This document shows, piece after piece, positions 19,195 through 29,261 of a stretch of 64,000 bases of DNA. The translations under genes were made by a program, and so were the position numbers. Source of the DNA: Methylobacterium sp. Leaf123 (lineage in GTDB: Bacteria; Pseudomonadota; Alphaproteobacteria; Rhizobiales; Beijerinckiaceae); NCBI RefSeq assembly GCF_001423405.1, contig NZ_LMNS01000002.1, positions 62,001 to 126,000 on the forward strand. Reading direction: 5' to 3'. Under the pieces are notes generated by a model. It did no database searches. It was not told the origin of the DNA and saw only the letters and a list, made by a program, of their open reading frames with translations. Position 1 is the stretch's first letter. Every line of letters begins with the position of its first letter.

Positions 19195-20892
19195 ATGCGG
19201 TTCCTCAGCAACGCCAAGCTGATCGTTAAGATCGCTTTACCGCTAGCCTTGACGCTGATGATCAGCGCGGGCCTGATCGTCTATGCCCGTGACGTGATGC
19301 GCGGCCTGTCGGAACAGACGGCCCGGATCGTCGATGTCCAGGCCGTGCGCCTGGATGCGCTGATGCACCTGCGCGGCGGCATCACCGAAGCTGCCCTCAT
19401 GGACCGCAACATGCTGCTCGAGAGCAATCCGCAGAACAGGACACGCTTCCGGACGCGCCAGCAAGCTGGCATGGCGGAGGCCCGCGAAGCGGCCGACCGG
19501 CTCGTCGCCCTCGCGGACACACCGGAGCGGCGGAGCGGTAACGAGGCGATGCGCCGGGAGGTCGAAAGCTTCCTCGCGACGCTCGATCGCGTGTACGACC
19601 TCGGCATGCGCCAGCAGGGTGAAGAGGCTTTCCGCGTCGCGCGTGACATCGGCATCCCGGCCCGACTCAAGCTGAACGAGTGGATGCAGCAACGGGCCAC
19701 GCTGCTGGCCACCGAACTGGCCACGGCGAAGGCGCAGGCGATGGAGACCTCCGATCGCGGGACCTACACCCTCATCGGGTTCGCGACCGTCGGCCTGCTG
19801 GGCGCCCTGGTCCTGGCCGCCCTCATCGTCACGCTCGGGGTGAACCGCCCGCTCAGCAGCCTCGTCGGCGTCCTCCAGCGGATGGCCCGCGGCGAGATCG
19901 ATGCGGAGATCAAGGAAGCCACCCGCGGCGACGAGATCGGCGCCGTCGGCCGGGCCGTCGAGGGCATCAAGGCCATGGTCGCCCGCAAGGCCGCCGAGGA
20001 GGCCGAGGTCCGTCGGCGCTCGGACGAAGCCGCAGCGGCCGAGCGTAAGCGCACGATGATCGAACTGGCCGACGGCTTCGAGGCCGCGGTCGGCGGCATC
20101 GTCGGCATGGTGTCCGCCTCGGCGACCGAATTGCAGGCGACGGCCCAGCAGATGACCGCAAGCGCGACCGAGACCGCCTCGCAATCCACCACGGTCGCCG
20201 CGGCAGCCGAGGAAGCCGCCTCCAATGTCGGCACGGTCGCGGCGGCCGCCGAGGAACTCGGGGTTTCCGTTCAGGAGATCGGCCGTCAGGTGCAGGGCTC
20301 CGCCGGCCTGGCGCAGGCGGCCGTCGGCGAGGCCGATCAGACCACCCATCTCGTGCAGGCGCTGCGGACGACTTCGGCCCGGATCGGCGACATGGTCGGA
20401 CTGATCTCGAACATCGCCTCGCAGACCAACCTCCTCGCCTTGAACGCGACCATCGAGGCGGCCCGCGCGGGCGAAGCCGGCCGCGGCTTCGCGGTCGTGG
20501 CGTCCGAGGTGAAGGAACTGGCCAGCCAGACGGCGCGCGCCACCGAGGAGATCTCGGGTCAGATCGGTGAGATCCAGGGGGTCACGGATCAGGCGGTCAC
20601 GGCGATCGGCGCGATCACCAGCCGGATCCGCGAGATCAACAACGTCGCCACCGGCATCGCCGCCGCCGTCGAGGAACAGGGCGCGGCGACGCAGGAAATC
20701 GTGCGCAACGTGGCGCAGGCGTCGAGCGGCACGTCGGAAGTGACGCGCAACATCTCCGGGGTGGCCCAGGCTTCGGAGGAGACCGGCATCGCCGCGAGCC
20801 AGGTGCTCACCTCCTCCTCCGAACTGTCACGGCAATCCGAACACCTGTCGGCCGAGGTGCACCGCTTCCTTGCCACCGTCCGGGCCGCCTGA
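19195..20892 (+). CDS. Methyl-accepting chemotaxis protein (MCP 1)
   Basis: The ATG at 19195 ([20 protein letters not shown]) gives 565 residues. A membrane helix at about 10-30, a helical periplasmic domain of about 165 residues, and a second helix near 195-218 precede a HAMP domain ([21 protein letters not shown]). The signalling domain contains the hairpin tip [16 protein letters not shown] region and the highly conserved [32 protein letters not shown]. It lacks the CheR-binding pentapeptide. The protein relays ligand signals to CheA. It is the paralogue of the gene at 45937-47634, equal in length. A TTG 12 bp upstream is a weaker start. Confidence 0.93.
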   Translation: MRFLSNAKLIVKIALPLALTLMISAGLIVYARDVMRGLSEQTARIVDVQAVRLDALMHLRGGITEAALMDRNMLLESNPQNRTRFRTRQQAGMAEAREAADRLVALADTPERRSGNEAMRREVESFLATLDRVYDLGMRQQGEEAFRVARDIGIPARLKLNEWMQQRATLLATELATAKAQAMETSDRGTYTLIGFATVGLLGALVLAALIVTLGVNRPLSSLVGVLQRMARGEIDAEIKEATRGDEIGAVGRAVEGIKAMVARKAAEEAEVRRRSDEAAAAERKRTMIELADGFEAAVGGIVGMVSASATELQATAQQMTASATETASQSTTVAAAAEEAASNVGTVAAAAEELGVSVQEIGRQVQGSAGLAQAAVGEADQTTHLVQALRTTSARIGDMVGLISNIASQTNLLALNATIEAARAGEAGRGFAVVASEVKELASQTARATEEISGQIGEIQGVTDQAVTAIGAITSRIREINNVATGIAAAVEEQGAATQEIVRNVAQASSGTSEVTRNISGVAQASEETGIAASQVLTSSSELSRQSEHLSAEVHRFLATVRAA

Positions 20893-20916
20893 GACCCACG
20901 CAGAACGGCATGACCG

Positions 20917-20948
20917 AAAGACCTCGCCCCAACGGGCGGGGTCTTTTT
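20917..20948 (+). terminator. Rho-independent terminator after MCP 1
   Basis: A 13-bp stem with one G-U pair (AAAGACCTCGCCC, 20917-20929, with GGGCGGGGTCTTT, 20934-20946) and a CAAC loop is followed by more T residues (TTTTT in total). It lies 25 bp after the MCP stop. Confidence 0.85.
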
Positions 20949-21155
20949 CGTTGGCGCTCGGTTCGGCGCCCCGCGAATCGCAGGGCGAGGTCGCGGCGCC
21001 GTGGCGTAACAGCCCGATGACGAAACGCGACGCCGGCCCATCGGGGTGGGAACGATGTGCCGCAGCACACCCATCACGGGCAGCAACCCTCGAATGTTAC
21101 ATCTGAAGCGTGTGTGACGCTTGAAGACACCAAAACGGTGTTTTAGCTTCGAGTC

Positions 21156-22295
21156 GTGACCCGCTCAGGAACCCTTCCCTCTCGCCTCACCTACCGGCTC
21201 CTTCCCGAGCCGGCCGATCTCGATGCGGTCTGCGCCCTGCTCGCGGCCTATCGGCGGATGCTCGTTCTGCTCGAGGAGATCCGCCGGGAGCACGGTTTGC
21301 GGGCCAACGTCGTCGCCCTGATCGAGCACGGCTACGGACGCGTGCGCGACGAGACCGGGCTGCCGGCCCGCCTCGTGACGCTCGGCATCCGCGACTTCGC
21401 GCAACGCCCCGCCGGGTTCGACCCCGAGACCGTCACGTCGATGCCGCTCGACGACAAGCTGTTCAGCGTGAAGGGCGCCTCGGAGATCGCGCTGACCACG
21501 ATGAACGGCCGGCGGACGATGCCCTACCGCGTCGAGGGCTATGACGGCCCCTGGCGCGAACTCTCCAGCGCCCGCCTCACGCTCGCGGGCGACACGCTCA
21601 CCATCCAGGTGGGCGTCTCCGTCACCGCACCGAAGGAGGAGACCCGCATGCCCGAGAACATCCTGACCCGCGTCGGCCGGATCATCGGCGGCCTGTCCAA
21701 TGCCGCCATCGACGCGGTGGAGGACCGCAACGGCCTCGCGATCGCCGAGCAGGCGCTTCGCGAGATCGACGCGGTGATCCACGAGGCGCGGCTCGACCTC
21801 GGCAAGATCAAGGCCGAGGAGCACCGCCTCACCGCCCGCCGCGGCCAGCTCGACGGCGAGCGGACTTCCCTGCCCGAGAAGCTGTCCCTGGCGCTGTCGA
21901 GCGGGCGCGAGGATCTGGCACGGGCCGGCATCAGCCGTCAGCTCGACCTGGAGAGCCAGATCGAGGCGATCGATTCGAGCCTCGCGGATGTGGCGGAGCG
22001 GCACGCGGCGGCGACGAAAGCGATGCAGGCCGCCACCGCCGCCCGGCGCGACGCCGAGCACCGGATCGCGCTGCTGCGCCGGCCCCCGGCGAAGGCGGCC
22101 GACCCGCTCGACGGCTACGGCAGCGAGGAGGCGGCGCGCACCCGCCAACTCGAACAATCGCTGCGGGCGATCGACCGGGTCACCGGCACGGCCTCATCGG
22201 TCGCCGACCCCTCGGTGGAGGAACTCGACCGGCTGCACCGCGACGACGCCATCGAGCGGCGCCTCGCCGCGCTGAAGCAGGGCCGCCCTTCGTGA
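21156..22295 (+). CDS. pspA: PspA/IM30 protein with an in-frame TnpB-like N-terminal extension
   Basis: The GTG-started frame encodes 379 residues. Residues 165-379 (starting MPENILTRVGRIIGGLSNAA) are a complete PspA/IM30 coiled-coil protein of about 215 residues, which binds stressed membranes. The first 164 residues do not look like PspA: TYRLLPEPADLDAVCALLAAYRR-type helices, then LPARLVTLGIRDFAQRP, DDKLFSVKGASEIALTTMNG and GRRTMPYRV resemble the N-terminal wedge/barrel part of IS605/IS1341 TnpB proteins, without a RuvC domain. A strong internal Shine-Dalgarno precedes codon 165, so pspA may be made alone. It overlaps yqiJ by 4 nt. Confidence 0.8.
   Translation: MTRSGTLPSRLTYRLLPEPADLDAVCALLAAYRRMLVLLEEIRREHGLRANVVALIEHGYGRVRDETGLPARLVTLGIRDFAQRPAGFDPETVTSMPLDDKLFSVKGASEIALTTMNGRRTMPYRVEGYDGPWRELSSARLTLAGDTLTIQVGVSVTAPKEETRMPENILTRVGRIIGGLSNAAIDAVEDRNGLAIAEQALREIDAVIHEARLDLGKIKAEEHRLTARRGQLDGERTSLPEKLSLALSSGREDLARAGISRQLDLESQIEAIDSSLADVAERHAAATKAMQAATAARRDAEHRIALLRRPPAKAADPLDGYGSEEAARTRQLEQSLRAIDRVTGTASSVADPSVEELDRLHRDDAIERRLAALKQGRPS
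21632..21650 (+). promoter_or_regulatory. Internal ribosome-binding site and ATG of the PspA part
   Basis: GAAGGAGGAG (21632-21641) lies 6 nt before an in-frame ATG at 21648-21650 (codon 165). This is the best Shine-Dalgarno in the locus and marks the likely ancestral start of a normal-length PspA of 215 residues. Confidence 0.75.
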
Positions 22296-22960
22296 GTGCC
22301 CTGGTAGCGCCCTGGGTCGCTCCCGCCCTGTTCCCCTTTACCCTGGCGGCGGCGGTGATGGCCGGCCTCGTCGTGGTGGAGGCGTTGTCCCTCCTCTTCG
22401 GGCAGTCGCTCTCGGCGGCGGTGGAGGGGGCCCTCGGCCACGAGGCGGGCGGTGGGGGCGACCTCGCGACCGCGGCGGATGCCGGCGGGGCGCTCTCGCC
22501 CGCCGCGCTGATGTCGTGGATCAATCTCGGACGGGTTCCGTTCCTGATCCTGCTGATTCTTGCCCTGGCCGTCTTCGCGCTAGCGGGCTTCGTTCTCCAG
22601 GGCCTTGCTGCCGCCCTTCTCGCGCCCCTGCCGGCACCGGCCGCGATCCTGCTCGCGGGCGCGGCGACGCTGCCGGCCCTGCGGGTCTCGACCAAGGCCA
22701 TCGCCCGGCTGATCCCGCGGGACGAAAGCTACGTCGTCACCGCCGACGACCTGATCGGCGCGACGGCGGAGGTCACCCTCGGCCCGCTCGATCAAGGCCT
22801 TCCGGGTCAAGTCCGCGCGGTGGACCGCCACGGCAACACGCACTTCCTGCGCACCCGCGCCGCCCCCGGAGCCCCGGCCATGGAAGTCGGCGCCCGCGTC
22901 CTGATCGTGGACCGGGCCGACGCCGTCTACGTCGCGGTGCCCGCCACGCCGGATCTCTGA
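22292..22960 (+). CDS. yqiJ: YqiJ-like membrane protein (OB-fold/NfeD-like)
   Basis: A GTG start overlapping the pspA stop (GTGA) gives 222 residues. Three hydrophobic stretches (about 12-36, 75-105 and 105-130) precede a soluble C-terminal domain (TADDLIGATAEVTLGPLDQGLPGQVRAV...) like the beta-barrel of YqiJ/NfeD partners of flotillin. In Enterobacteria yqiJ precedes yqiK in the same way. It probably forms a membrane scaffold with the flotillin encoded next. The translational overlap with pspA suggests a single stress unit. Confidence 0.8.
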   Translation: MSALVAPWVAPALFPFTLAAAVMAGLVVVEALSLLFGQSLSAAVEGALGHEAGGGGDLATAADAGGALSPAALMSWINLGRVPFLILLILALAVFALAGFVLQGLAAALLAPLPAPAAILLAGAATLPALRVSTKAIARLIPRDESYVVTADDLIGATAEVTLGPLDQGLPGQVRAVDRHGNTHFLRTRAAPGAPAMEVGARVLIVDRADAVYVAVPATPDL

Positions 22961-22996
22961 TCGCTGTTTCTCTCCCCACCGAAAGGGTCGCTCACG

Positions 22997-24703
22997 ATGG
23001 ATTTGGTCAGCTCCGGCATCGTCAACCTGCTGGTGATTGCCGGCATTATCGTCGTCGCGTTGCTCGGCATCGGCTTCGTGTTCAGCCGGCTCTACCGGCG
23101 CACGACGCGCGACACCGCCTTCGTCCGCACGGGTCTGGGCGGGCGCAAGGTCGTGGTCGATGGCGGCGCGGTGCTGCTGCCGGTGTTCCACTCCATCGCC
23201 ATGGTGAACCTCAACACCCTGCGCCTCGAAGTGAAGCGCTCGGGCAACGAGTCGCTCATCACCAAGGACCGTCTGCGGGCCGACATCACCGTCGAGTTCT
23301 ACGTCCGCGTCGAACCCAAGGAGGAATCGATCGCGCTCGCCGCCCAGACGCTGGGTGACCGCACCAACGACGCGATGCTGCTGCGCGAATTGATCGAGGC
23401 GAAGTTCGTCGATGCCCTGCGCTCGGTCGCCGCCGGCATGACCCTGCCCGACCTTCAGGAGAAGCGCGCCGCCTTCGTGAAGGGCGTGCAGGAGGCGGTC
23501 TCGGGCGATCTGCGCCATAACGGCCTCGAACTCGAATCCGCCTCGCTGACCCGCCTCGACCAGACCTCGATCGAACATTTCAACCCCGACAACTCGTTCG
23601 ACGCGGAAGGTCTGGCGCGGCTCAAGGAGATCACCGAGCAGCGCCGCAAGGAGCGCAACGCCACCGAGCGCGACGCCGAGGTCGCGGTCGCCGAGAAGGA
23701 TCGCGAGACCGCGCTCAAGCAGCTCGAGATCAAGCGCACCACCCGCGAGGCGGAACTCGCCCAGGAACGCGACATCGCCAACAAGACCGCTGAGACTCGG
23801 GCCGAGACCGCCCAGGCCGAGCAGCGTGCCCAGCAGAGCGAGGAGACCGCGCGGATCGAGCGCGAGCAGGTGGTGCGCCTGCGCGAGGCCGAGGCGCGCA
23901 AGAACTCGGAGGGCGCGCGGATCGAGGCGGATCTCGCCATCGCCCAGCGCAACGCGGAGGCCGAGCGCGAGCGCCAGCTCATCCTGCAGGACAACGCCAT
24001 CAAGATCGCCGAGCGCTCGGAGAAGGAATCGCAGGCCCGTGCCGCCGCCAAGGCAGCGGAGGCACTCGCCGTAGCGGCGGAGGAGCGCGTCGCCACGGCG
24101 AAAGCCAAGGAGATCGCCGAGCGTGAGCGCGAGGTCACCGTCATCGCCGCCAAGCAGGAGGCCGAGCGGGAGGCGACCGGCGTCACCGTGACGGCGGAGG
24201 CCGAGCGGCGCGCCGCCGAGGACCGCGCCAACGCCATCATCACCCTGGCCGAGGCCGAGGCGACCGCCGCCGCCTCGCGGGCGGAGGCCATCGCCAAGCT
24301 CGGACAGGCCGAGGCCGAGCGCGAGCGGGCCATGAACGAGGCGCGCAACGCGCTCTCGGCCGAGGCCCGCGCCTTCGAGACCGGCCTCAAGCGCCTCGGC
24401 ATCATCCCGGACGCCCTGCGCGAGAGCATGCGGGCGGTGGAGAAGATCGACTCGATCCGCATCTTCGATGCGGGCGGGATGATGGGCGGCGGCAACGGCG
24501 CGGGCGGCGTCTCGGCCAATTTCGGCGACAGCCTTTCGGGCCACCTGCTGCGCTACCAGTATAACAGCCCGATCCTCGGCGCGATTTTGAACGAGGCAGG
24601 CTTCGCCGAGGGCAAGGGCAGCCTCGATACGCTGGTCGGCGGGCTGCGCAACGGCACGGCCGTCGAGCCGGCCGCCAACGGGCATGCCGCCGCGGTCGAG
24701 TGA
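22997..24703 (+). CDS. yqiK: Flotillin family protein (YqiK)
   Basis: The 568-residue protein starts with one membrane segment (VNLLVIAGIIVVALLGIGFVFS), followed by an SPFH domain at about 60-220 (VLLPVFHSIAMVNLNTLRLEV...) and a long Glu/Ala/Arg coiled coil at about 215-470, then a short Gly-rich tail. Flotillins oligomerise and organise membrane microdomains. The order pspA-yqiJ-yqiK links phage-shock-type membrane protection with flotillin scaffolds. A hairpin at 24736-24763 may end the transcript. Confidence 0.9.
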   Translation: MDLVSSGIVNLLVIAGIIVVALLGIGFVFSRLYRRTTRDTAFVRTGLGGRKVVVDGGAVLLPVFHSIAMVNLNTLRLEVKRSGNESLITKDRLRADITVEFYVRVEPKEESIALAAQTLGDRTNDAMLLRELIEAKFVDALRSVAAGMTLPDLQEKRAAFVKGVQEAVSGDLRHNGLELESASLTRLDQTSIEHFNPDNSFDAEGLARLKEITEQRRKERNATERDAEVAVAEKDRETALKQLEIKRTTREAELAQERDIANKTAETRAETAQAEQRAQQSEETARIEREQVVRLREAEARKNSEGARIEADLAIAQRNAEAERERQLILQDNAIKIAERSEKESQARAAAKAAEALAVAAEERVATAKAKEIAEREREVTVIAAKQEAEREATGVTVTAEAERRAAEDRANAIITLAEAEATAAASRAEAIAKLGQAEAERERAMNEARNALSAEARAFETGLKRLGIIPDALRESMRAVEKIDSIRIFDAGGMMGGGNGAGGVSANFGDSLSGHLLRYQYNSPILGAILNEAGFAEGKGSLDTLVGGLRNGTAVEPAANGHAAAVE

Positions 24704-24735
24704 CCGAAAAGAAACAACGAAGACGGAATGTGCAC

Positions 24736-24763
24736 AGGCATGATCTTCCCAAAGGTCATGCCT
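24736..24763 (+). terminator. Inverted repeat after the flotillin gene
   Basis: AGGCATGA (24736-24743) and TCATGCCT (24756-24763) form a perfect 8-bp inverted repeat around a 12-nt centre, 33 bp after the yqiK stop. There is no T run, so it may be a weak terminator or an operator for the following receptor gene. Confidence 0.4.
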
Positions 24764-24894
24764 GATGCTTGAAGATAAACCCGGATCCCCTTGAAGAGTT
24801 GAATCGTTCCATTTCCAGAAACATAACCTGTGTTGCGAAGCTCAGGCCCTCGTTCTAGCTGCATCCTCAGCGAGTAACAAAATAGGGTTTCTGA

Positions 24895-27072
24895 ATGTCG
24901 TCTGCGTTGCGTGATCGACTGCGTTACGGCCTTGCCGCTTTTCTCGCCGGCACGGCCGCCCTCGGTTCGTCGGGCGCGGCCTGGGCGCAGGAGGTGGTGA
25001 CGCTGGAGACGCTCAGCGTCGAGGGTTCAGGCAGCGGCCCCAGCGGGGCCGGCACCGAGAGCGCCTTCGGCCCGGTCCCCGGCTACGTCGCGCAGCGCAG
25101 CGCCACCGGCACCAAGACCGACACGGCGCTGAAGGAGACGCCGCAATCGATCAGCGTCGTCGGCGAGCAGCAGGTCCGCGAGCAGGCCGCCACCAGCGTG
25201 CAGGAGGCCCTGCGCTACACCGCGGGCGTCGCCGCCGAGGCCTACGGCCCGAGCACCCGCGGCGACTATCCGCGCATCCGCGGCTCGGACGCGGCGATCT
25301 TCCTCGACGGCCTGCGCCTGAAGGATCCCGACGTCTTCAACGAGCCGCGGCCCGATCCCTACACCCTCTCGCGCTTCGAGGTGCTGCGCGGCCCCGCCTC
25401 GACCCTCTACGGGTCGAGCCCCGTGGGCGGCCTGATCAACCTCGTCTCGAAACGTCCCCTCGACGTGCCCTATACCGAGGCCGGGGTGCGGTTCGGCAAT
25501 TTCGGCTGGAAGGAAGCCTTCACGGATTCGACCGGGCGCCTGACCGAGGATGGTCAGTTCCTCTACCGCTTCGTCGGCGTCGGGCGGCTCGCCGATGCCC
25601 AGACCGATTTCGTCGCCAATGACCGCTACGTCATCAACCCCTCGGTGACGTGGCGCCCCTCCGCCGACACGAACTGGACCCTGATCGGCCTGCACCAGAA
25701 GGATGCGTTCGGCGCCTCCGACGCCTTCCTGCCGCGCGAGGGCTCGCTCTATGCCGGCCCGAACGGCTTCATCCCGCTGAACCGCTTCACGGGGGATCCG
25801 AATTTCAACCGCTACGAGACCGAGACGAGTTCAATCACCAGCCTGTTCGAGCACCGCTTCGACGACAACCTGATCCTGCGGCAGAACCTGCGCTACAGCC
25901 ACATCGACGGCACGTACCAATCGGCCTACGGCAACGTCTACACGCTGACACCGAGCGCGGATCGGCCGAACGCGCCGTTCCTCGACCCGGCCCGCCGGAC
26001 GGTCGATCGGTTCACCTACCGCGTGAGTTCGATCAAGGACCGGATCACCACCGACACCAACCTGCAGGGGCGATTCGATACCGGGCCGCTCTCGCACCTC
26101 GTGCTCGGCGGCGTGGATTTCCGCCAGCAATGGGACAGCACCCGCACCGGCTTCGGCACCGATGCCCGCCCGTTCGATCTCTACGCGCCGGTCTATGTCG
26201 GCGTGACGCCGCCGACCCTCGGCGTGCCGACCGCGCTCTCGCAGAGCCAGACCGGCCTCTACCTTCAGGATCAGATCAAGTTCGGTCAGTGGATCGTGCT
26301 CGCCACAATACGGCACGATTGGGTGAACAGCGCCACGCGCGGCGCGGAGAGCGTCGCCGGCGAGGCAACCACCGGCCGCATCGGCCTGATGTACGCCTTC
26401 GAGAACGGGCTGACCCCTTACGTCTCCTACGCGACCTCGTTCACCCCGATCTTCGGCGCCAATGTCTGTGCCGGCGGGGCCTGCCGGCCGATCGAGGGCG
26501 AGCAGATCGAGGGCGGCTTCAAGTACAACCCGACCCCGTGGTTCGCGGTCAACGCGGCGATCTACGACACGGTGGAGCGCAACCGGCTCACCCCCGATCC
26601 GAGCGGCCTGCCGATCTCGATCCAGACCGGGAAGGTCAAGATCCAGGGCGGCGACATCGAGGCGATCGCCACCATCAACACCGACACCAACATCATCGCG
26701 AGCTACGCCTATACCGATGCCCGCTACGCGGCCGGCGACAATGCCGGGGCGCGGGTCGAGACCCAGCCGCTGCACCTCGCCTCGCTCTGGGTGACGCACC
26801 GCTTCACCCTGGCCGACATGCCCGGCACCTTCCTCGTCGGCGGCGGCGTGCGCCATATCGGCGAATCGTTCGACGGCTCGCTCAACAGCTTCAACACGCC
26901 GGCCGTGACGCTCGCCGACGCGCTGGTCGGCTGGGAGGACGCGCATTGGCGCGCGCAGCTCAACGTCTCCAACATCGCCGACACGCGGTATCTCTCGACC
27001 TGCCTGGCCCGCGGCGATTGCTTCGTCGGCACGCGGCGCACCATCCTCGGCAGCCTGACCTACAAGTTCTGA
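24895..27072 (+). CDS. TonB-dependent siderophore receptor (FhuA/FpvA type)
   Basis: The 725-residue outer-membrane protein has a signal peptide (cleavage near AAWAQ-E), a TonB-box-like [12 protein letters not shown], a plug domain ([63 protein letters not shown]) and a barrel ending with the terminal Phe of SLTYKF. The plug signature is that of the siderophore receptors. It imports ferric chelates with energy from TonB-ExbBD. The 191-bp leader should hold an iron-response site, but none could be called with confidence. hemF follows 43 bp later. Confidence 0.93.
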   Translation: MSSALRDRLRYGLAAFLAGTAALGSSGAAWAQEVVTLETLSVEGSGSGPSGAGTESAFGPVPGYVAQRSATGTKTDTALKETPQSISVVGEQQVREQAATSVQEALRYTAGVAAEAYGPSTRGDYPRIRGSDAAIFLDGLRLKDPDVFNEPRPDPYTLSRFEVLRGPASTLYGSSPVGGLINLVSKRPLDVPYTEAGVRFGNFGWKEAFTDSTGRLTEDGQFLYRFVGVGRLADAQTDFVANDRYVINPSVTWRPSADTNWTLIGLHQKDAFGASDAFLPREGSLYAGPNGFIPLNRFTGDPNFNRYETETSSITSLFEHRFDDNLILRQNLRYSHIDGTYQSAYGNVYTLTPSADRPNAPFLDPARRTVDRFTYRVSSIKDRITTDTNLQGRFDTGPLSHLVLGGVDFRQQWDSTRTGFGTDARPFDLYAPVYVGVTPPTLGVPTALSQSQTGLYLQDQIKFGQWIVLATIRHDWVNSATRGAESVAGEATTGRIGLMYAFENGLTPYVSYATSFTPIFGANVCAGGACRPIEGEQIEGGFKYNPTPWFAVNAAIYDTVERNRLTPDPSGLPISIQTGKVKIQGGDIEAIATINTDTNIIASYAYTDARYAAGDNAGARVETQPLHLASLWVTHRFTLADMPGTFLVGGGVRHIGESFDGSLNSFNTPAVTLADALVGWEDAHWRAQLNVSNIADTRYLSTCLARGDCFVGTRRTILGSLTYKF

Positions 27073-27115
27073 GCCCGAATTGACGGATCGCGGTCCGAGT
27101 GGGAAAGCCTCTCGC

Positions 27116-28039
27116 ATGAGCGACGCGACGGCTTCTCCCCTCCCCTCACCCGACGACCTCGCCGCGCTGAAGAGCGAGGCGGCGGCGTGGTTTTCCACCC
27201 TGCGCGACCGGATCACCGCCGCGCTGGAGACGCTGGAGGCGGAGGCGACCGGCCCCTTCCATCCAGATGCGCCGAAAGAGGCGGGCAAATTCGAGAAGAC
27301 GCCGTGGCAGCGCACGGACCATAGCGGCACGCCGGGCGGCGGCGGCGTCATGGCGATGCTGAAGGGCCGCGTCTTCGAGAAGGCCGGCGTCCACATCTCG
27401 ACCGTGCACGGCGAGTTCGCGCCGGAATTCCGGGCGCAGATGCCGGGTGCGGCCGAAGATCCGCGCTTCTTCGCCACCGGCATCTCGCTGATCGTCCACC
27501 CCTGGAACCCGAACGTTCCGACGGTGCACATGAACACCCGCTTCGTCGTGACGACCAAGGCGTGGTTCGGCGGCGGGGCCGACCTCACCCCCGTGCTCGA
27601 CCGGCGCCGGACGCAGGAGGATGCGGACACCCAGTTCTTCCATGCCTGCCTGCGCGAGGCCTGCGAGAAACACGCGCCGGCCGCCGACTACGAGAAGTAC
27701 AAAGCGTGGTGCGACGAGTATTTCCACCTCAAGCACCGCAACGAGCCCCGCGGTATCGGCGGCATCTTCTACGATTATCACTGGACCGGCGATCCGCAGG
27801 CGGATCTGGCCTATACCCGCGATGTCGGCGGGGCCTTCCTCAAGGCCTATCCGGAGATCGTCCGGCGCAACCTCGCACAGGCCTGGACCGAGGCCGACCG
27901 GGAGGAGCAGCAGGTGCGGCGCGGACGCTACGTGGAGTTCAACCTGCTCTACGACCGCGGCACCATCTTCGGCCTGAAGACCGGCGGCAACGTCGCCTCG
28001 ATCCTGTCCTCCCTGCCGCCAACGGTGCGTTGGCCCTGA
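27116..28039 (+). CDS. hemF: Oxygen-dependent coproporphyrinogen III oxidase
   Basis: From the ATG 27116 the enzyme has 307 residues. It decarboxylates coproporphyrinogen III to protoporphyrinogen IX using O2, late in haem synthesis. The family blocks are [70 protein letters not shown] and the ending [25 protein letters not shown]. It lies directly after the siderophore receptor, joining iron uptake to haem use, possibly on one transcript. A TTG 36 bp upstream is a less likely start. Confidence 0.95.
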   Translation: MSDATASPLPSPDDLAALKSEAAAWFSTLRDRITAALETLEAEATGPFHPDAPKEAGKFEKTPWQRTDHSGTPGGGGVMAMLKGRVFEKAGVHISTVHGEFAPEFRAQMPGAAEDPRFFATGISLIVHPWNPNVPTVHMNTRFVVTTKAWFGGGADLTPVLDRRRTQEDADTQFFHACLREACEKHAPAADYEKYKAWCDEYFHLKHRNEPRGIGGIFYDYHWTGDPQADLAYTRDVGGAFLKAYPEIVRRNLAQAWTEADREEQQVRRGRYVEFNLLYDRGTIFGLKTGGNVASILSSLPPTVRWP

Positions 28040-28086
28040 CCGGAAGACGGTCCACAAATCGGCTGACTCGTTTATGACGTGACGCC

Positions 28087-29208
28087 ATGGCCGAGTCGTC
28101 CCTTCCCACCCGTTTCGCCCCGCAACAGGACGAGGCGCTGAAAGCCATCGCCCGCTGGCGCAAGGAGGGCGGCTCCCAGGTCTTCCGCCTGTTCGGCTAT
28201 GCCGGCACCGGCAAGACCACGCTCGCCCGCCGCATCGCCGACGACATCGACGGCCCGGTCGTCTACGGCGCCTTCACCGGCAAGGCGGCCTCGGTCATGC
28301 GCCAGAAGGGCTGCGACGAGGCGGCGACGATCCACTCGCTGATCTACCGCACCAAGGAGGGCGACGAGGGCGGCCCGACCTTCAGCCTCAACCGCTCCGG
28401 CCCGGCGACTAAGGCCGATCTCATCGTCATCGACGAGTGCTCGATGGTTGATTCCGACCTCGGCCACGACCTCCTCTCTTTCGACAAGCCGGTGCTGGTG
28501 CTGGGCGATCCCGCCCAGTTGCCGCCGGTGCGCGGCGGCGGCTTCTTCACCGAAGCCGAGCCCGACGTGATGCTCACCGACGTCCACCGCCAGGCCGCCG
28601 ACGATCCGATCGTGCGCATGGCGATGACGATCCGCGAAGGCGGCCGGCTCGAAGTCGGCGAGTATGGCCAGAGCCGGGTGGTCCGCCGCCGCGACATCGA
28701 CCCGGCCCAGGTGCTCGACTGCGATCAGGTTCTGGTCGGCCTCAACCGGACGCGGCGCCTGTACAACAACCGCCTGCGGGAACTCGCCGGCCACACCGAC
28801 CCGATGCCGTCGGTGGGTGAGAAGCTGGTTTGCCTGCGCAACGACCGCACCAAGGGCCTGCTCAACGGCTCGACCTGGACGGTGCAGGCCCTGCGCGCCC
28901 CGCCCCGCCCGGACACGATCCGCCTTGACGTAGTGCCCGAGGACGATCCGGCCGCGCGCCGCCGCGCCGTGGACATCAAGGTGCTGCGGCAGGTGATCGA
29001 GGGCTCGGAGGAAGAGATCCCACTTTTCCTACGCCGCGAGACCGACGAGTTCACCTACGGCTACGCGCTCACCGTCCACAAGGCGCAAGGATCGCAATGG
29101 GACAAGGTGGTCCTGTTCGACGAATCCTACGCGTTTCGCGAGCACCGCGCCCGCTGGCTCTATACCGGCCTGACGCGCGCGGCGCAGGCGATCACCGTGG
29201 TGGTGTGA
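28087..29208 (+). CDS. SF1 DNA helicase, Dda/RecD-like
   Basis: The 373-residue protein shows all main SF1B motifs: Walker A FGYAGTGKTTLARR (about 37-50), motif Ia YGAFTGKAASVM, Walker B VIDECSMVD, motif III LVLGDPAQLPPV, motif IV LTDVHRQ, motif V GYALTVHKAQGSQWDKV and motif VI YTGLTRAAQ. It is as short as phage T4 Dda and lacks the RecD N-terminal domain. Such 5'-3' helicases resolve stalled forks or protein roadblocks. It is encoded alone, 47 bp after hemF and 53 bp before the fic gene. Confidence 0.87.
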   Translation: MAESSLPTRFAPQQDEALKAIARWRKEGGSQVFRLFGYAGTGKTTLARRIADDIDGPVVYGAFTGKAASVMRQKGCDEAATIHSLIYRTKEGDEGGPTFSLNRSGPATKADLIVIDECSMVDSDLGHDLLSFDKPVLVLGDPAQLPPVRGGGFFTEAEPDVMLTDVHRQAADDPIVRMAMTIREGGRLEVGEYGQSRVVRRRDIDPAQVLDCDQVLVGLNRTRRLYNNRLRELAGHTDPMPSVGEKLVCLRNDRTKGLLNGSTWTVQALRAPPRPDTIRLDVVPEDDPAARRRAVDIKVLRQVIEGSEEEIPLFLRRETDEFTYGYALTVHKAQGSQWDKVVLFDESYAFREHRARWLYTGLTRAAQAITVVV

Positions 29209-29213
29209 TCGAC

Positions 29214-29258
29214 ATCATGCGGAGATTGCGATCGCTAATCTCCGCATGATATGCGGAG
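29214..29258 (+). promoter_or_regulatory. Overlapping palindromes before the fic gene
   Basis: A perfect 14-bp inverted repeat (arms 29214-29227 and 29237-29250) is overlapped by a second 8-bp one (CTCCGCAT, 29240-29247, and ATGCGGAG, 29251-29258). Three ATGCGGAG half-sites therefore alternate, the last holding the ribosome-binding GGAG. Either paired sites bind a regulator or the RNA chooses between two hairpins, one of which hides the start of the fic gene. Confidence 0.6.
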
Positions 29259-29261
29259 AAT

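Noticed and set aside
22580..24685. A 701-residue open frame antisense to yqiJ-yqiK
   Set aside because: It mirrors the repetitive coiled-coil coding sequence; Leu/Gly/Asp-rich with no domain.
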